Shown in pieces: positions 23,524 to 34,663 of a DNA stretch of 64,000 bases (the stretch's first letter is position 1; every line of letters begins with the position of its first letter). Source of the DNA: Brassica napus (lineage: Eukaryota; Streptophyta; Magnoliopsida; Brassicales; Brassicaceae); NCBI RefSeq assembly GCF_020379485.1, contig NC_063437.1, positions 2,604,001-2,668,000 on the forward strand. The letters are read 5' to 3'. The notes beneath the pieces are model-generated. The model had not been told where the DNA came from. It saw only the letters and a list, made by a program, of their open reading frames with translations, and made no database searches. The translations under genes were made by a program, and so were the position numbers.

Positions 23524-23891
23524 GTTAAAATTTGACATCTATCCCTTCCTGCAAATTATGGTTCGGGGAGGAGGTGAAACTTATTTTTGGTGAGACCCTG
23601 GACACCTTTCGGACCTCTTATAGAATACCTTGGTCCTATGGATCCTACGGATTGGAGTATTCCAGTAAATGCTCTTGTCTGTGACTGCATCACTGATTCT
23701 GATTGGAGAATGTCACCGGCGAGATCGAATCAGCAACTTCAGATTCTCGCTTTTATCTCTACCATATCCCCTTCTACTGCTTCTGATTTTCTGATTTGAT
23801 ATGTCAATGGAAAGAAAGGGAATATTTTCTCTGCCAAGAAGGTTTGGGAGAGTAATCGGATTAAAATGAATTCGGTCCCTTGGGCAAAACT
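23524..23891 (+). pseudogene. LINE reverse-transcriptase fragment, left part
   Basis: The frame reads QIMVRGGGETYFW, stop, DPWTPFGPLIEYLGP, GWRMSPAR-like text and KKVWESNRIKMNSVPWAKL. This is the segment between the RT core and zf-RVT in plant LINEs; compare DVWTPLGQLINYIGP in the full-length element at 52359-58192. Internal stops are present. The reading continues as VWQSEEWIGR at 25245, after the inserted Mutator-like element. Confidence 0.75.
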
Positions 23892-25235
23892 GGGAAATCG
23901 ACCAATTCATACGTCAATAAGGGGTAACGGTCCCGATTAGTACATAAACACGTTACATGTGCGAAAACATACATCAACTAGGATAAAATTCAATTTTCTA
24001 TACATGAACTTATAAAATTGGGTTTTAACATACATTACCCTGATTTCTGTTAGTCAAACGTTACGGAATAAGAGTTTTCGTTAACCGATAACATGAAATT
24101 GGCCAATTCCTACATCAACAGGGGTCAACGTTTTCGATCAATACATAAACACTTTACATGTGCGAAAACATACATCAACTAATACAATTTTTAAATTAAA
24201 TACATGAACTTTTGAAATCTGGTTTTAACATACACTAACATAATTTTTACTAGTCCAATATTACCGAAGATAAATTATATGTCACGTGTTGATTAAGTGA
24301 GGTTTTTATTGTATTATGTGGTAAATAAACCGTATTAAGTGGTAATTGACAAAGAAATATAAATCATTTAGGCCAAATGATTTCGTTCTAATTAAATTGT
24401 TTTATGTGGTAATTGACTGAGAAAAATAAATCATTTAGACCAAACGATTTTGTTCTTGTGTAACTCATTAGTTAGCTTTTCTCTTTAACTTTTTGTTCTT
24501 CGACTTTTTCGGCAAAAAACCTAATACAAAGAAGACAACAGAGAACAAAATCGCATAGAGAAAAACGAGAATGTCTAGCTTATCCAATCCTAATTCTTCT
24601 TTTGTTCGATAGGTTAGACATTCCCGTTTTTATGTTCGATTTTTTCCTCTATTGTCTTCTCCGTGTTAGGTCTTTTGCCGAAAAAGATAAAAAAACAAAA
24701 AAAAAAGTTAAAGAGAATCTAACTAATTATTTACACGAGAACTAAATCGTTTGGCCTAAATAATTTATTTTTCTTAGTCAATTACTACGTAATATGGTTT
24801 AATTACCACATAATACAATAAAAATTTCACTTAATCAATACATAACATACAATTTATCTTCAGTAATGTTTGACTAGTGAAAATTATGTTAGTGTATGTT
24901 AAAACCAGATTTCGAAAGTTCATGTATTTAATTTAAAAATTGTATTAGTTGATGTATGTTTTCGCATATGTACAGTGTAATTGTATTGATCGGGAACGTT
25001 GACCCCTGTTGATGTAGGAATTGGTCAATTTCATGTTACCGGTTAACGAAAACTCTTATTCCGTAATGTTTGACTAACGGAAATCAGGTCAATGTATGTT
25101 AAAACCCAATTTTGTAAGTTTATGTATGGAAAATTGAATTTTATCCTAATTGATGTATGTTTTCGCACATGTAACATGTTTATGTACTGATCGGGACCGT
25201 TAGTCCCTGTTGACGTATGAATTGGCCGATTTCCC
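23892..25235. mobile_element. Nearly palindromic Mutator-like element with long TIRs and 9-bp target duplication
   Basis: The 1,344-bp element begins GGGAAATCGACCAATTCATA and ends with the complement of GGGAAATCGGCCAATTCATA. It is flanked by exact copies of GGCAAAACT (23883-23891 and 25236-25244); 9 bp is the Mutator-superfamily target size. The two arms (about 23892-24575 and 24615-25235) are inverted copies around a small loop near 24573-24615. Each arm contains two diverged direct copies of a unit of about 201 bp, the second starting GAAATTGGCCAATTCCTAC at 24095. No transposase is present. A transcript across it would fold into a long hairpin. Confidence 0.85.
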
Positions 25236-25244
25236 GGCAAAACT

Positions 25245-25311
25245 GGTTTGGCAATCCGAGGAGTGGATTGGTAGATAAGTGCATATTGGTTCTCTATGTT
25301 AACAAAAAAAA
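25245..25311 (+). pseudogene. LINE fragment, right part, with poly(A)
   Basis: This resumes the LINE reading frame interrupted at 23891 (VWQSEEWIGR then stop) and ends with an A-run at 25303-25311. It confirms that the Mutator-like element inserted into a LINE copy. Confidence 0.6.
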
Positions 25312-25312
25312 A

Positions 25313-25314
<2 letters not shown>

Positions 25315-25344
<30 letters not shown>
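25315..25344. repeat. (AT)n microsatellite
   Basis: About 15 AT units directly after the LINE A-tail. Confidence 0.92.
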
Positions 25345-25349
<5 letters not shown>

Positions 25350-25389
25350 TTTGAAGTGGTAACGTTTTTTGTGCAACCAGTTACTTTCA

Positions 25390-26983
25390 TCTTATCTATT
25401 AAAACATAAGTCATGATTCTTTTTATGTGTGATATTTTATTTTAGATCATCTCTTATCATCACATTTAATTATCGTATCATTTATTTTTATAAGAAATAT
25501 AATCAGAAGTATATCCTACTAATATCTTAATAAGATCGACAATATACTATCTTTAAGGAAAATCTCAAATTTGTTTACTGTTAATATATGATAAATTCAA
25601 AATTTTGTTTTCAAGACCAAAAAAAATTAAATATAATTAAATATACCAACTAATTTATAAAGAATATTATTAACCTATTAATCTAATAATTATTAACAAG
25701 ATATATATATAATTATTTCGTAGGCCATTAACTATTTTATAGGTCATGTCATTAACTATATTTTGTTTCTTCATATGTTATGAAATCATAATATATTATT
25801 GTGTATACTATTCTTAGTATTATGTTATGCAACCATAACATATGATTATTGTTAATATTTTGATGATGTCAAAAAAGTATCACAACATGTGATTGTTCTT
25901 TAATATTATGAACAAAATTTATTAAATTAATCACACAACTAAATTTAAATTATAAGTAATAATATTTATTTAATAATTATAACCTATCAGAGCAGACATA
26001 TTTTAACCCTGGTTTTAAATTTGTTTATTTTACCAATACTATATTTGTAAATCACAAAAGTATAATTATATAACATTTATAACAAAATATCTTAAAATTT
26101 ATTTAAATATTCTACTTTTTACAAAAAAAATTAAACTAACCAAAAAATTACTAAAAATCAGAAAATCCTAAATATCACTTTTATTTCGTTTTAGTATAGT
26201 TTGCAAAAACTATAAATACTTGCAATGAAATATTGAAAATAATATTAAAATTATATCAAAATAGATTTTATTAAATATTTGTGATGATTAGAAAAAGTAA
26301 TAAATACTATGTCTTTCTAATCCTAATTATTGTTAAAACTAATCAATTACCAGCACAAATAATATCTAGAGTTTACAACGCATATGCTAAAACGTCGTCA
26401 AGTTCTCTCTAGAATGATTTTCAAATGTTAAATCTAAAGTGAAAATAATTTGACATATAAAATAAATTGAAATCTGTATAAAAGAGGAAAATATAGCATT
26501 TTTGTCTGTGAAACAAATGTATTTACAAATATAGACGGAATAATATATATTATCAACTAAATGATATTATTTCCATTTTTTCTTACTTTGACATTTAGAT
26601 TTGCTTACAAAAATTAAGAAATTTTTTTTTTGTATTTTTTCTAACCAAAATCATCATAAACTATCCACCTATATTCATAATTCAAACCGAAGAATATAAA
26701 AATTTATATGGAATAAAAATTAATAAATTTGCATTAATTTCATCTAATTTGCAATGAAAAAAATCTTTAAAACGTCATATACTAAAAAACAAAGTGAATG
26801 TTATAAAAAAGACATTAAAAAAAAATTCTGTTTTGTATAGAATTATCAAATTACAAGTTACTTATCTAACATATCAATTTGATTGTTTCACCATCCAAAA
26901 CAGAAATACGCAACTAAAATAACTTACAATCCCTCGATTCAATTTGAAAAAACACATGCGCGGTTGCACGGATCATACTCTAG
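25390..26983 (+). mobile_element. Short non-autonomous Helitron, 1.6 kb
   Basis: The 5' end is A|TCTTATCTATTAAAACATAA at 25390. The 3' end is GCGCGGTTGCACGGATCATA, then CTCTAG and a host T at 26984, with CTAG at 26980-26983. The 3' hairpin is partly degraded (CGCG...CACG). The AT-rich interior has no genes. The A/T insertion context is right at both ends. Confidence 0.65.
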
Positions 26984-27385
26984 TTCATAGTTAAAACACT
27001 ACATAGCAAATAAGATCTTCCGGACAAATTCGAATAGCCAAGTTTAAAACTTTAACAATACAAATAGAACAATAAAGGGATAGAGACACAAACTCAACAG
27101 AGTTTGATAATGCATCTAAAGACATACCTAAAAGGCCAAGCATTTCTCTAGAAAACGAGAACAATCTCACTTTAATCTCTTCAAACGACTTTTGATGAGC
27201 CAGCTTGTCATGCGGCTGTGAATACAAGTCCACAACCTCGAACTTCATCGAAATGAATCTTGCTGCATCTACCAGTTCCAAACAAATCTTCACACAAGAA
27301 TGCAAGACGGTTAGGATAAAGATCTTCTCTGAAATTGTATCCCTTCTCGAAGAGATGAATTTTGATGGAAGTGTTCTTTCCTCAA

Positions 27386-27413
27386 GGGGAGGGGGAGGGG
27401 GGGGGGGGGGGGG
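27386..27413. repeat. G-rich run ending in 17 consecutive G
   Basis: GGGGAGGGGGA followed by 17 G, flanked by direct copies of ATGGAAGTGTTCTTTCCTCA at 27365 and 27442. It can form G-quadruplexes. The run length may be unreliable in assembly. Confidence 0.9.
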
Positions 27414-27540
27414 TAAATTGATATATCTTCACAATGGAAGAATGGAAGTGTTCTTTCCTCAAAGGAAGAATGGGGTAAAGTGACCCCTATGCAAAATTCA
27501 AAAAGAACAAAAAAATAGGACGCAACAACAATTAATACCC

Positions 27541-27660
27541 TTCTTCTTCTTCTTCTTCTTCTTCTTCTTCTTCTTCTTCTTCTTCTTCTTCTTCTTCTTC
27601 TTCTTCTTCTTCTTCTTCTTCTTCTTCTTCTTCTTCTTCTTCTTCTTCTTCTTCTTCTTC
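27541..27660. repeat. (TTC)40 trinucleotide microsatellite
   Basis: 120 bp of perfect TTC on the plus strand (GAA on minus). A long homopurine-homopyrimidine mirror repeat can form triplex DNA. It makes a spurious poly-arginine frame on the minus strand. Confidence 0.98.
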
Positions 27661-29044
27661 TTTTATGCTTCACTTTCATCATCTTCCTTTGTCTTTCCCA
27701 TGAAGTTTCAAATAGCAAACTGTGTTCTGTTATGTTGATCAAGGGGTGGAACCCACAAGGTCTAACTATTTCCATTAAGATAAAGATTAATGGTGGCTTC
27801 CATTGCCTTGTGTACCATCCAATGGACTTACAGAGCAATCTAGAAAGAAGTTAGACCACATTGGCAAGTTCCAGGGCCAGCTCTGGGATAAAGCTGGTAA
27901 AACCTATGTTTTAGGCGCCAAATCACGTTATATATTTAAAGAGCAACGCATTTCTAAAAGTTGATTGTGGTGTAGTAATAAAAGCTGTCATTAGTGCTTT
28001 AGAGAGTCATGGTTCGCGAGTTCACTAACCAAATCTTGAAAGATTGTGTGCCAATCAACAGTAAGAAAGTTTGCATTCATTAGCTACTTATCTCAAATTA
28101 AATCGTATTTTATTCTTTTGTTTTTCTTGTGTTTCTATATATAAAAGAACTTCATTAACAGTTTATTTGATCTATATGCAGCTTATGTTGCTGCCCCTGC
28201 CCTGACTTTCTAAACCATCCCCTCTTCTATTGAACGATATATGTTTTCATTGCATTCAGGGAAAACGTTCTTTTACTAGCCGAACTCGCTATAACTTAGA
28301 TCATGGTTCTGAATGGTTACTCCTTGCACAACGGAGCAGATGGAGTGCTACATATCGAACTTTGATAAGACTTTGAGTAATATGAAATATATAGCTCCCA
28401 CGATGAATAGGAGGGGGAACAAAACAATGATGTATAAGACCTTTCCAAGCATATTAAGAACAACTTTATCGGAGGTATTCAAGTCAATATCTCAACAATA
28501 AATTGGAATAAACAAAGAAAAAAGTTGAGAAATAAAGAGAGAGGGTATCTCTGGGGAGACACTTTGAAAACCTTTTCAAATATTTTTTTTTCCAAGTGTC
28601 CTTATACAAAAGCTGTGAGATACTGCAAATAATATCTGCACCGTCAAAGTTGCTCTAATGAGCTTACTCGTTTTGATACCAGTAACAAATGTGCTTCATT
28701 ATTATGTAAAATATAAAGTACAAGTATTCATAAAGCATCATTTCACATAGACAAATATTAGACAAACTTTAAAATAATCAGAAAGAGGCTTGTCTTAATT
28801 AGCGTTGCGTTTACGTAAACAACAAATCAACATCTCAAGAACAAGTCATTCTTTGTTTATGCAATATATGCTACACTCTTTAATATAGTAAGGGGATTTA
28901 TATGTCTCTTATTCCCTGCAAAATCGTTACAAAACTAGATCAGCGATATCTGTATAAACTTAACAAATGAAAGTAAATTTTACAAATTTTTTTATTTTTG
29001 TAATAATATACAGGCCAAAACAAATGTTTTTCAAAGCTCCATAA

Positions 29045-29134
29045 GAGCAACTTCCAATGGTGTGTTCTAATCAAAAGTTCTTGTATTTTAAGAACTTTTG
29101 ATTAGAACCCCTCCTTGGAAGTGTTCTAATGCTC
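29045..29134. mobile_element. Small Tourist-like MITE with perfect 19-bp palindrome
   Basis: The ends are GAGCAACTTCCAA and, on the complement, GAGCATTAGAACACTTCCAA. The flanks TAA and TAT fit a 3-bp TWA-type target. Inside, GTTCTAATCAAAAGTTCTT (29064-29082) pairs perfectly with 29090-29108 around a 7-nt loop. Confidence 0.55.
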
Positions 29135-29386
29135 TATCGGACTGGACATTATCATTTGTGTGACCTAAAAGAAAATCTAAACGCTACACCAACAAAAGGT
29201 AATTTCAGGTAATTTGATAAGCTAATATGTGTATCCACTATATTTAGATTTTCATCTTTAGGTGAACAAATTACGAAAAAGCATGAGATCGTACGTAATA
29301 CTTATGGACCTTCTATTTCATTTAATATAGTATATAAGTACCTTAGCAGTTGCTCAAAATCAGGATTGCGTGACATGCAGTGCATG

Positions 29387-30487
29387 TTAGTAATAAAGCG
29401 ACCCTGCATGCACCAAATATAATATCTTTAACTAGTAAAGTTTGCAAAAGAATGTAAAACGAACCCTTGTCAATTAAATAAATCTGTAACTTTGGATAGA
29501 AAAACAATGATACCTTCCCACCAGTTTCCTCTTGATGCCCTTTTGGAATCGCCTTCCTGTGCATCTTTCTTGTACTGCATAAGTTAAAGATAAAGAAGAA
29601 AAGCAGAATAATTTTGAGATCAATTATACATATAGGGACTACGACTTACAGTATCTTTATTAGTATTTGTTGTAGAGGAATATTTCTCTTGGCCTCCATA
29701 GTAAATTGAAGAGCTCAAGTTGCATGGTGGTTCTGTTTCCTCATTATGGTAACTGTTTTTCTCTTTTATGTTGCTTCTTTTTCCTCGTTCATCTACATAT
29801 TATTATCACAAACTTATATAAGTTGTCAATATGAGAAAAAAAAAACTAAATATAGACAATTAATAGAATTATTAAAATATCTAATAAACAATATATAAAC
29901 TCTAACTCGTGATCTATGATTGTTTAAAACCCAGAGGATTCAAGGCCACAAAATATAAACTGATCGTTTAACTACGTGAAAAATAGATTTTCTTAACAGT
30001 TTGAACGTTTATAGTAACCAACTTGAAATAGAAACCACAACCTGGTTGTCAAAGTTTCTGAAGCTAAATGGAACATAGCCTACTTCTACTAAATCTTTAA
30101 CAAAACAAAAAAAGATCCCATGAAAGATAGTTACTTGCAGATTGATACTTCACATGTCCACCTTGACTTGGAAAGTCCATTTGCCTCCCCAACATCCCCT
30201 TTTAGTTCACAAGAAAAAGGAATTGGAGAGTAGATCAGCTTAAGTTTGTATATGAATTTAGAGCCCGTAAACAAATGTAACATGCATATGTATTAGAATG
30301 ATTCATGTATGCAATCAGATGTAAAAATATAGAAATTAAGTACCGCAGAGGGTCGTGGGAAGATGGTTGTGAACAGTCCAGTGGTTGCTGAAGAAGATGA
30401 AGAAGAGACTCTTGGACCAAATATATGATCAAAAGAAGTAGAAGATGACGATGACGATGAAGCTGCAACAACCTTCTTCTTGTCCAT
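29387..30487 (-). CDS. Small Ser-rich protein ending GNWWEGSLYY, 142 aa (salt-induced Ser-rich family)
   Basis: Five exons: 30487-30344, 30198-30135, 29792-29650, 29574-29514 and 29403-29387. They have GT-AG borders and matching phases and total 429 nt with the stop. Exon 4 could instead start 6 nt later, at an adjacent AG. The N-terminus is MDKKKVVAAS plus a Ser run, SFDHIFGPRVSSSS and GLFTTIFPRPSA. The middle has GGHVKYQSA and EPPCNLSSSIYYGGQEKY. The end is ASRGNWWEGSLYY. The FGPR, NLSSSIYYGGQ and GNWW-GSLYY motifs define a plant-only family; from memory it includes Arabidopsis At5g02020 (SIS, salt-induced serine-rich) and small genes in this syntenic block. There is no signal peptide or membrane segment and the biochemistry is unknown. 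The 17-nt last exon encodes only the final GSLYY residues. Confidence 0.85.
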
Positions 30488-30647
30488 GCCAAAGTTGAGT
30501 AGGTGGATACGTATGTATTTAAGTTTTAAAGGATTAAATTATTGGAAGATGAATCACAAAAAGAGCCTAGGGATGCCAAAAAGAGAAAGGATTAGATTTG
30601 CAGAGAGAGGCGAAGAAAGAAGAGAACATGTGATGAGCAAAAGAGAA

Positions 30648-30653
30648 CACGTG
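30648..30653. promoter_or_regulatory. G-box CACGTG upstream of the Ser-rich gene
   Basis: ACACGTGA lies 160 bp before the ATG at 30487. CACGTG is the core bound by plant bZIP and bHLH factors. It may lie in the leader if the TATA element at 30701 is used. Confidence 0.45.
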
Positions 30654-30700
30654 AAGATTTGCAGTTGTTTTGTGATACTCTTATTAACTCTCGCCTATGC

Positions 30701-30710
30701 ATATATATAG
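30701..30710 (-). promoter_or_regulatory. Candidate TATA box of the Ser-rich gene
   Basis: CTATATATAT on the minus strand about 215 bp before the ATG. A start near 30675 would give a leader of about 190 nt. Confidence 0.4.
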
Positions 30711-31137
30711 TTGAAAATTTTGACTACATGTCTACATGTGATCGGGCTTATAGATCATTTGTCGCCTATTTTAAATCTGACATTTTCTTTTTATATATTG
30801 GTGTTAGATATGTCATGTGAGAATGAATAAATATGTTTTAAAAATATAGAATTAGGATGAATAAAAATATTTATAATTTTGGTGTTACATAGGTTAGAGA
30901 GATTCGATCAAAATACAGGGGTCTTGTCAAAGTATTATCTTGCAAGAACGGCTCAATATATAGTTTTGTTTTTCAGAATGTGTATTCAAATATATTTTTT
31001 TCCATTATTATACTATATTGATGAACTAATATAGTCGGTATGTATTAGATCATCTTTAGTGGTGAGAAATGAAAAAGTTTCTCATAAGAAAAAAGAAAAT
31101 AATATCTGAATTATAAAGTATGTAAATAAGTATATGA

Positions 31138-31388
31138 GAGCAGCATTAACCGGATATGTAGGAAAGTTTTTAGGAGGGGGGGAACCACAAAAATGGGGAA
31201 ACCTAGGAAGAAGGGAGCCAAATGTAGTTAAATAAAAAACGTATGTTGTTGGAATTTTTTACTGTATGCGAACCCTACTGACACGTGGCAGTCCGCGATT
31301 GATTCTTTTTTAATTTTTTTTTTTAAATCGGCCAAAAGAAAAAAAAAAAAATTAGAAACCCATTTGGGTATTTGGGTTAGTCATGCTC
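31138..31388. mobile_element. MITE with GAGCA-type ends, carrying a G-box
   Basis: The left end is GAGCAGCATTAACC and the complement of the right end is GAGCATGACTAACCC, flanked by TGA on both sides (31135-31137 and 31389-31391). Length 251 bp. Harbinger/Tourist class is inferred from the 3-bp target and ends. The interior contains GACACGTGGCA (31280-31290), a perfect G-box/ABRE, about 795 bp upstream of the Ser-rich gene's ATG. Confidence 0.55.
31282..31287. promoter_or_regulatory. G-box/ABRE core inside the MITE
   Basis: CACGTG in the context ACACGTGGC, the consensus ABA-response element. Its location upstream of a gene related to a salt-induced family makes a regulatory role possible but unproven. 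Confidence 0.4.
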
Positions 31389-31704
31389 TGACAACTGTAA
31401 TTAAGTCTCTTCTTTTCCTGAAAAAGTACCTTCTTAAAGAAACGTTTTTTGTCTATTTCCACTATGTGTGCACTCTATTTCTCTTCACTTTTCTTATTTT
31501 ATTAATTTTTATTAACTGAGAATCAACACGAGAGCTTCCCGCTGCGGATACCCTTACTACACTCGGTACATATTTATGAAATTGAAATGATGGGTCATTC
31601 ACTGTAACTTGTTTTATAAGTGTATCTGTCTGAATGTTGCATTCTCTTTTTTTTTTTAACAAAGGGTTGCATTCTCTTGGTACCCAACACAACTATACAT
31701 CTTC

Positions 31705-32320
31705 AAACTTTTTGCTCCAGTGCCAAACATCTCTTATGTAGTTGTACATTCCAAAACTGATTTATTTCTTTGTGATGAGATCCACCATGACTTGCAATTA
31801 CCTTAGAAAATCACTATTCTATATCCTTTTTACCAAGCGTTTGCATTGATAATATTAAGCCTTGAAACACACACTCAAGAGCAGAATTCGTTGTATGAAT
31901 TGTTGCTTGCCCTGCTCCTTGAAACACTCCATCGTCATATCTTTTAATCAATCCAACTTTACCCTTACGGTCTTTGTACATAAATGTCTAGTCGTAGTTG
32001 AATTTTGTCCATCCATGTAGAGGTCTTGTCCTTTAACTATGGCTTCTTCTTATGTCTTGGGTTGGTGTTGCTACATGATTCTTAGCAACATACTTTTGTG
32101 CCGCTTTCCATTCTTCATTGTCCTGTCGTGCCAACTTTAAAGAGGTTTTCCAGTGTAATTGACATTTCTGAAACATAAGAGTGTTTCTCTATTTTTCCAT
32201 ATTCTCCATAGTATCCAAATACTCAAAGTCTGATATTCCAGATTTCTGGTGAACTAATATTTCTTCCAAAATCTTAGACGATGTCAGCAAAAGTCTATTT
32301 GCCCGAACAAATAGTTTACC
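31705..32320 (-). pseudogene. LINE C-terminal RNase H (RVT_3) fragment
   Basis: The minus strand reads LWRIWKNRETLMFQKCQLHW, SLKLARQDNEEWKAAQKY, then after stops GLIKRYDDGVFQGAGQATIH and NSALECVFQGLILSMQTL. This is the segment from the zf-RVT tail into the RNase H domain of a plant LINE. Several stops interrupt it. No intact termini were found. Confidence 0.72.
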
Positions 32321-33063
32321 TAGAAAAATGTCAGTGGGATAAATAGGCTGAAAACATATTATGGAGTTTAGTCTCTCGAATCCGGTGTTATCCGGTAGAA
32401 ACTTTCTAGTTAAGCATTTTTAAAATTATTCAGATTTAGGTTTATATATGTTCGTATTGGTTTGCTATCTTTATTTTGTCTTCCGCTATTTTATTAGAGC
32501 GAGAGATTGAAAAAGAGAGAACAATTAACTTTTAAGAACTTTTGGATTTAGTCCACAACGGTGATAAATGGACGTAATAATTATGCTAAGAGTGAACCAC
32601 TCACTATAAGTTATGTGTATTTTATTTCTTACTTTAATCGTATTATGAGGGTGCTACCGATCGATCATAACAACAAATCGTTTGATTGAAATTGGCTCAA
32701 ACTTTCAGCATATTTATTATTTTAGGCATAGGTATTTTCCAGTTCTTAAAGTGTTTTTGTAAAGCTGGAGTAGTCTTGTATTTATTTTTCTTATATGGAG
32801 AATACTCTTCAAAAGGTTACGCTGTACATACGCTACTAGAAGTGGTAATCGCATCAATTGATGTAGGAATCCTCCAAAATTATTTCCGTGAGTGACATGT
32901 TGTCGTGCCCACACTAAAGTCAATGAATATTTTCAAGGCAGATAATATGCAAAATGCTTTCCAAAGTATTTGCAAAATAACTTTTCGTTCTAGAACATTG
33001 TAGTCTGTTGCAAAGGAACTACTGTATTAAATTCTTTGACATTAGAACAAAAAAAAAAATCAT

Positions 33064-33617
33064 CACTTTGGGCAGAAGCACAGGTGAGAAATGATCCTAC
33101 GAGGGAGCCTTCGGTACAGACCAGTTCCTCCCTAGCAACACAAGGTCGATGGTGTTTCGTAGATGGTTCATGGAAAGATAAGGATTCTTTTTCAGGGCAA
33201 GGTTGGTATAGTACTTTACAGGGGTTTGATAGTCTGTTAGGGGCAAGGAATGTAAGGGCATGTCTTTCACCCCTCCATTCGGAGGTAGAGGCTTTGATTT
33301 GGGCAATGGAATGTATGAAGAATTTAAGACAGTTACAGGTAACGTTTGCGACGGATTGTTCTCAATTGGTGAAGATGGTTTCAGAACCAGAAGAATGGCC
33401 AGCATTCGAAAGCTATTTGGAAGATATCAAACTTCTCAAAAGAAGTTTCCTCAACTCAGACATCGTTCATGTTCCTCGGACGGCGAACCTTCGGGCGGAT
33501 AGCTTAGCACGCAATGCTAGGAAACAATCGTCCTTTGTCGTTCACATGGATGCGGAGTTACCAACTTGGTTTACAGAGTCAACATGAGTCTGTAAATTCT
33601 TTGCTGTCAAAAAAAAA
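33064..33617 (+). mobile_element. 5'-truncated LINE with RNase H domain and poly(A)
   Basis: Coding runs to the stop at 33585-33587, then a short UTR ending GCTGTC and about 20 A. The flanks share an A-run followed by ATCAT (left about 33049-33063, right about 33618-33632), a plausible target duplication. The RNase H motifs are intact: CFVDGSWKD, SEVEALIWAMECM, FATDCSQLVKMV and RTANLRADSLAR. The 5' truncation leaves only the last 170 codons of ORF2, so it is not autonomous. Confidence 0.8.
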
Positions 33618-33632
33618 AAAAAAAAAAATCAT

Positions 33633-34655
33633 TCAAAACAAAAAAAACTGTCCTGATCATACGAATTCTCAAAAAAAAAAATATATGACTGTAAATATTT
33701 AAAATATTTCATAATTCATCTGTCATCTCTATATATGTATTGTTTATTTTGTTGTTGTCTCAATACTGAAACAGTTTTCGTAAGTGTTACATATCCACTA
33801 CATTAAAGCAGTACTTTATCTCGTTCGAAGACAATACATGTCTTGTGTTTTCAGTATAACTTTTAGAATTGTATCAGCTGGAAATCATTGCTACTTAAAA
33901 CACTGAAATATAAAAACAAATCAGTATCTTTGATGGAAATAAAATATTTTTTTACGCTTTTAGTTTACAACAACAAACACACACAAAAAGCAAAAAAAAG
34001 GACGTTTTCACATTAAAAATAAAATAAAAAATTAATAAAAGACATAAAACATACAAAACGTTTAGATGGAGGTTTGGAAAAAACTAGCGGGTCAACATTT
34101 TATACCAAACTACTGGTAATTGATGCAATATAATGAAACTCAAAAGAAGACAGTAAATTTTTATTGTGCTGGAGAATATAAGTATATAAAGGACCAGAAG
34201 ATCGATAAGGTCAAGATAGATTCGCTATAGTGATGTAAGATTCATCAATAACAGAGGGCTGACTCTCTTTGTTGTCTTTGCTACTTGCATTTTGTGGAAT
34301 CAACACAATACGAAAACAAAATGATACCATATATAAGAGCAATTACTCAAAAATACCACATTTTAAAAATACTACAATCTGTAGATTTAGGACGACTTGG
34401 TAGAAGAAGAAGAAAAAGAAAAACAGTTGATATGGTGTGAGTTATTAACATTTACAGTAATCATAAAACTGCTAGCTAGGTACAAAAGAAAATATTCTTA
34501 TATAATTTAACAAGATGAATTGTTCATGAAAAAGATACCATATCTGTATATTGACATAGAGAAGCATAGCCACATATAAGGTATATGGAGAAGATTTATA
34601 TAAGCTAAACAAATATTCTCTCTTTTTTTTATAGTTCGAAAGTTGGACCAATATA
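33633..34655. other. Intergenic, no gene
   Basis: AT-rich, with no protein-like frame and no repeat termini that I can define. Confidence 0.55.
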
Positions 34656-34663
34656 CCAATAAT

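Larger units (their letters stand above)
26991..29044. other. Unassigned region with possible gene remnants
   Basis: A 104-codon minus-strand frame (26991-27305) reads VDAARFISMKFEVVDLY and SFEEIKVRLFSFSREMLGLL and looks protein-like, but I cannot place it. A plus-strand stretch after a possible acceptor at about 28259 reads NLDHGSEWLLLAQRSRWSAT and is also unassigned. No complete gene model can be built. The microsatellite and G-run are listed separately. Confidence 0.35.

Noticed and set aside
27311..27838. Long minus-strand frame with a poly-arginine run
   Set aside because: It is the (TTC)40 microsatellite read on the other strand; the flanks show no protein-like sequence.
32686..32923. 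Opposed frames of about 69 codons
   Set aside because: Overlapping on both strands, no homology, AT-rich context.
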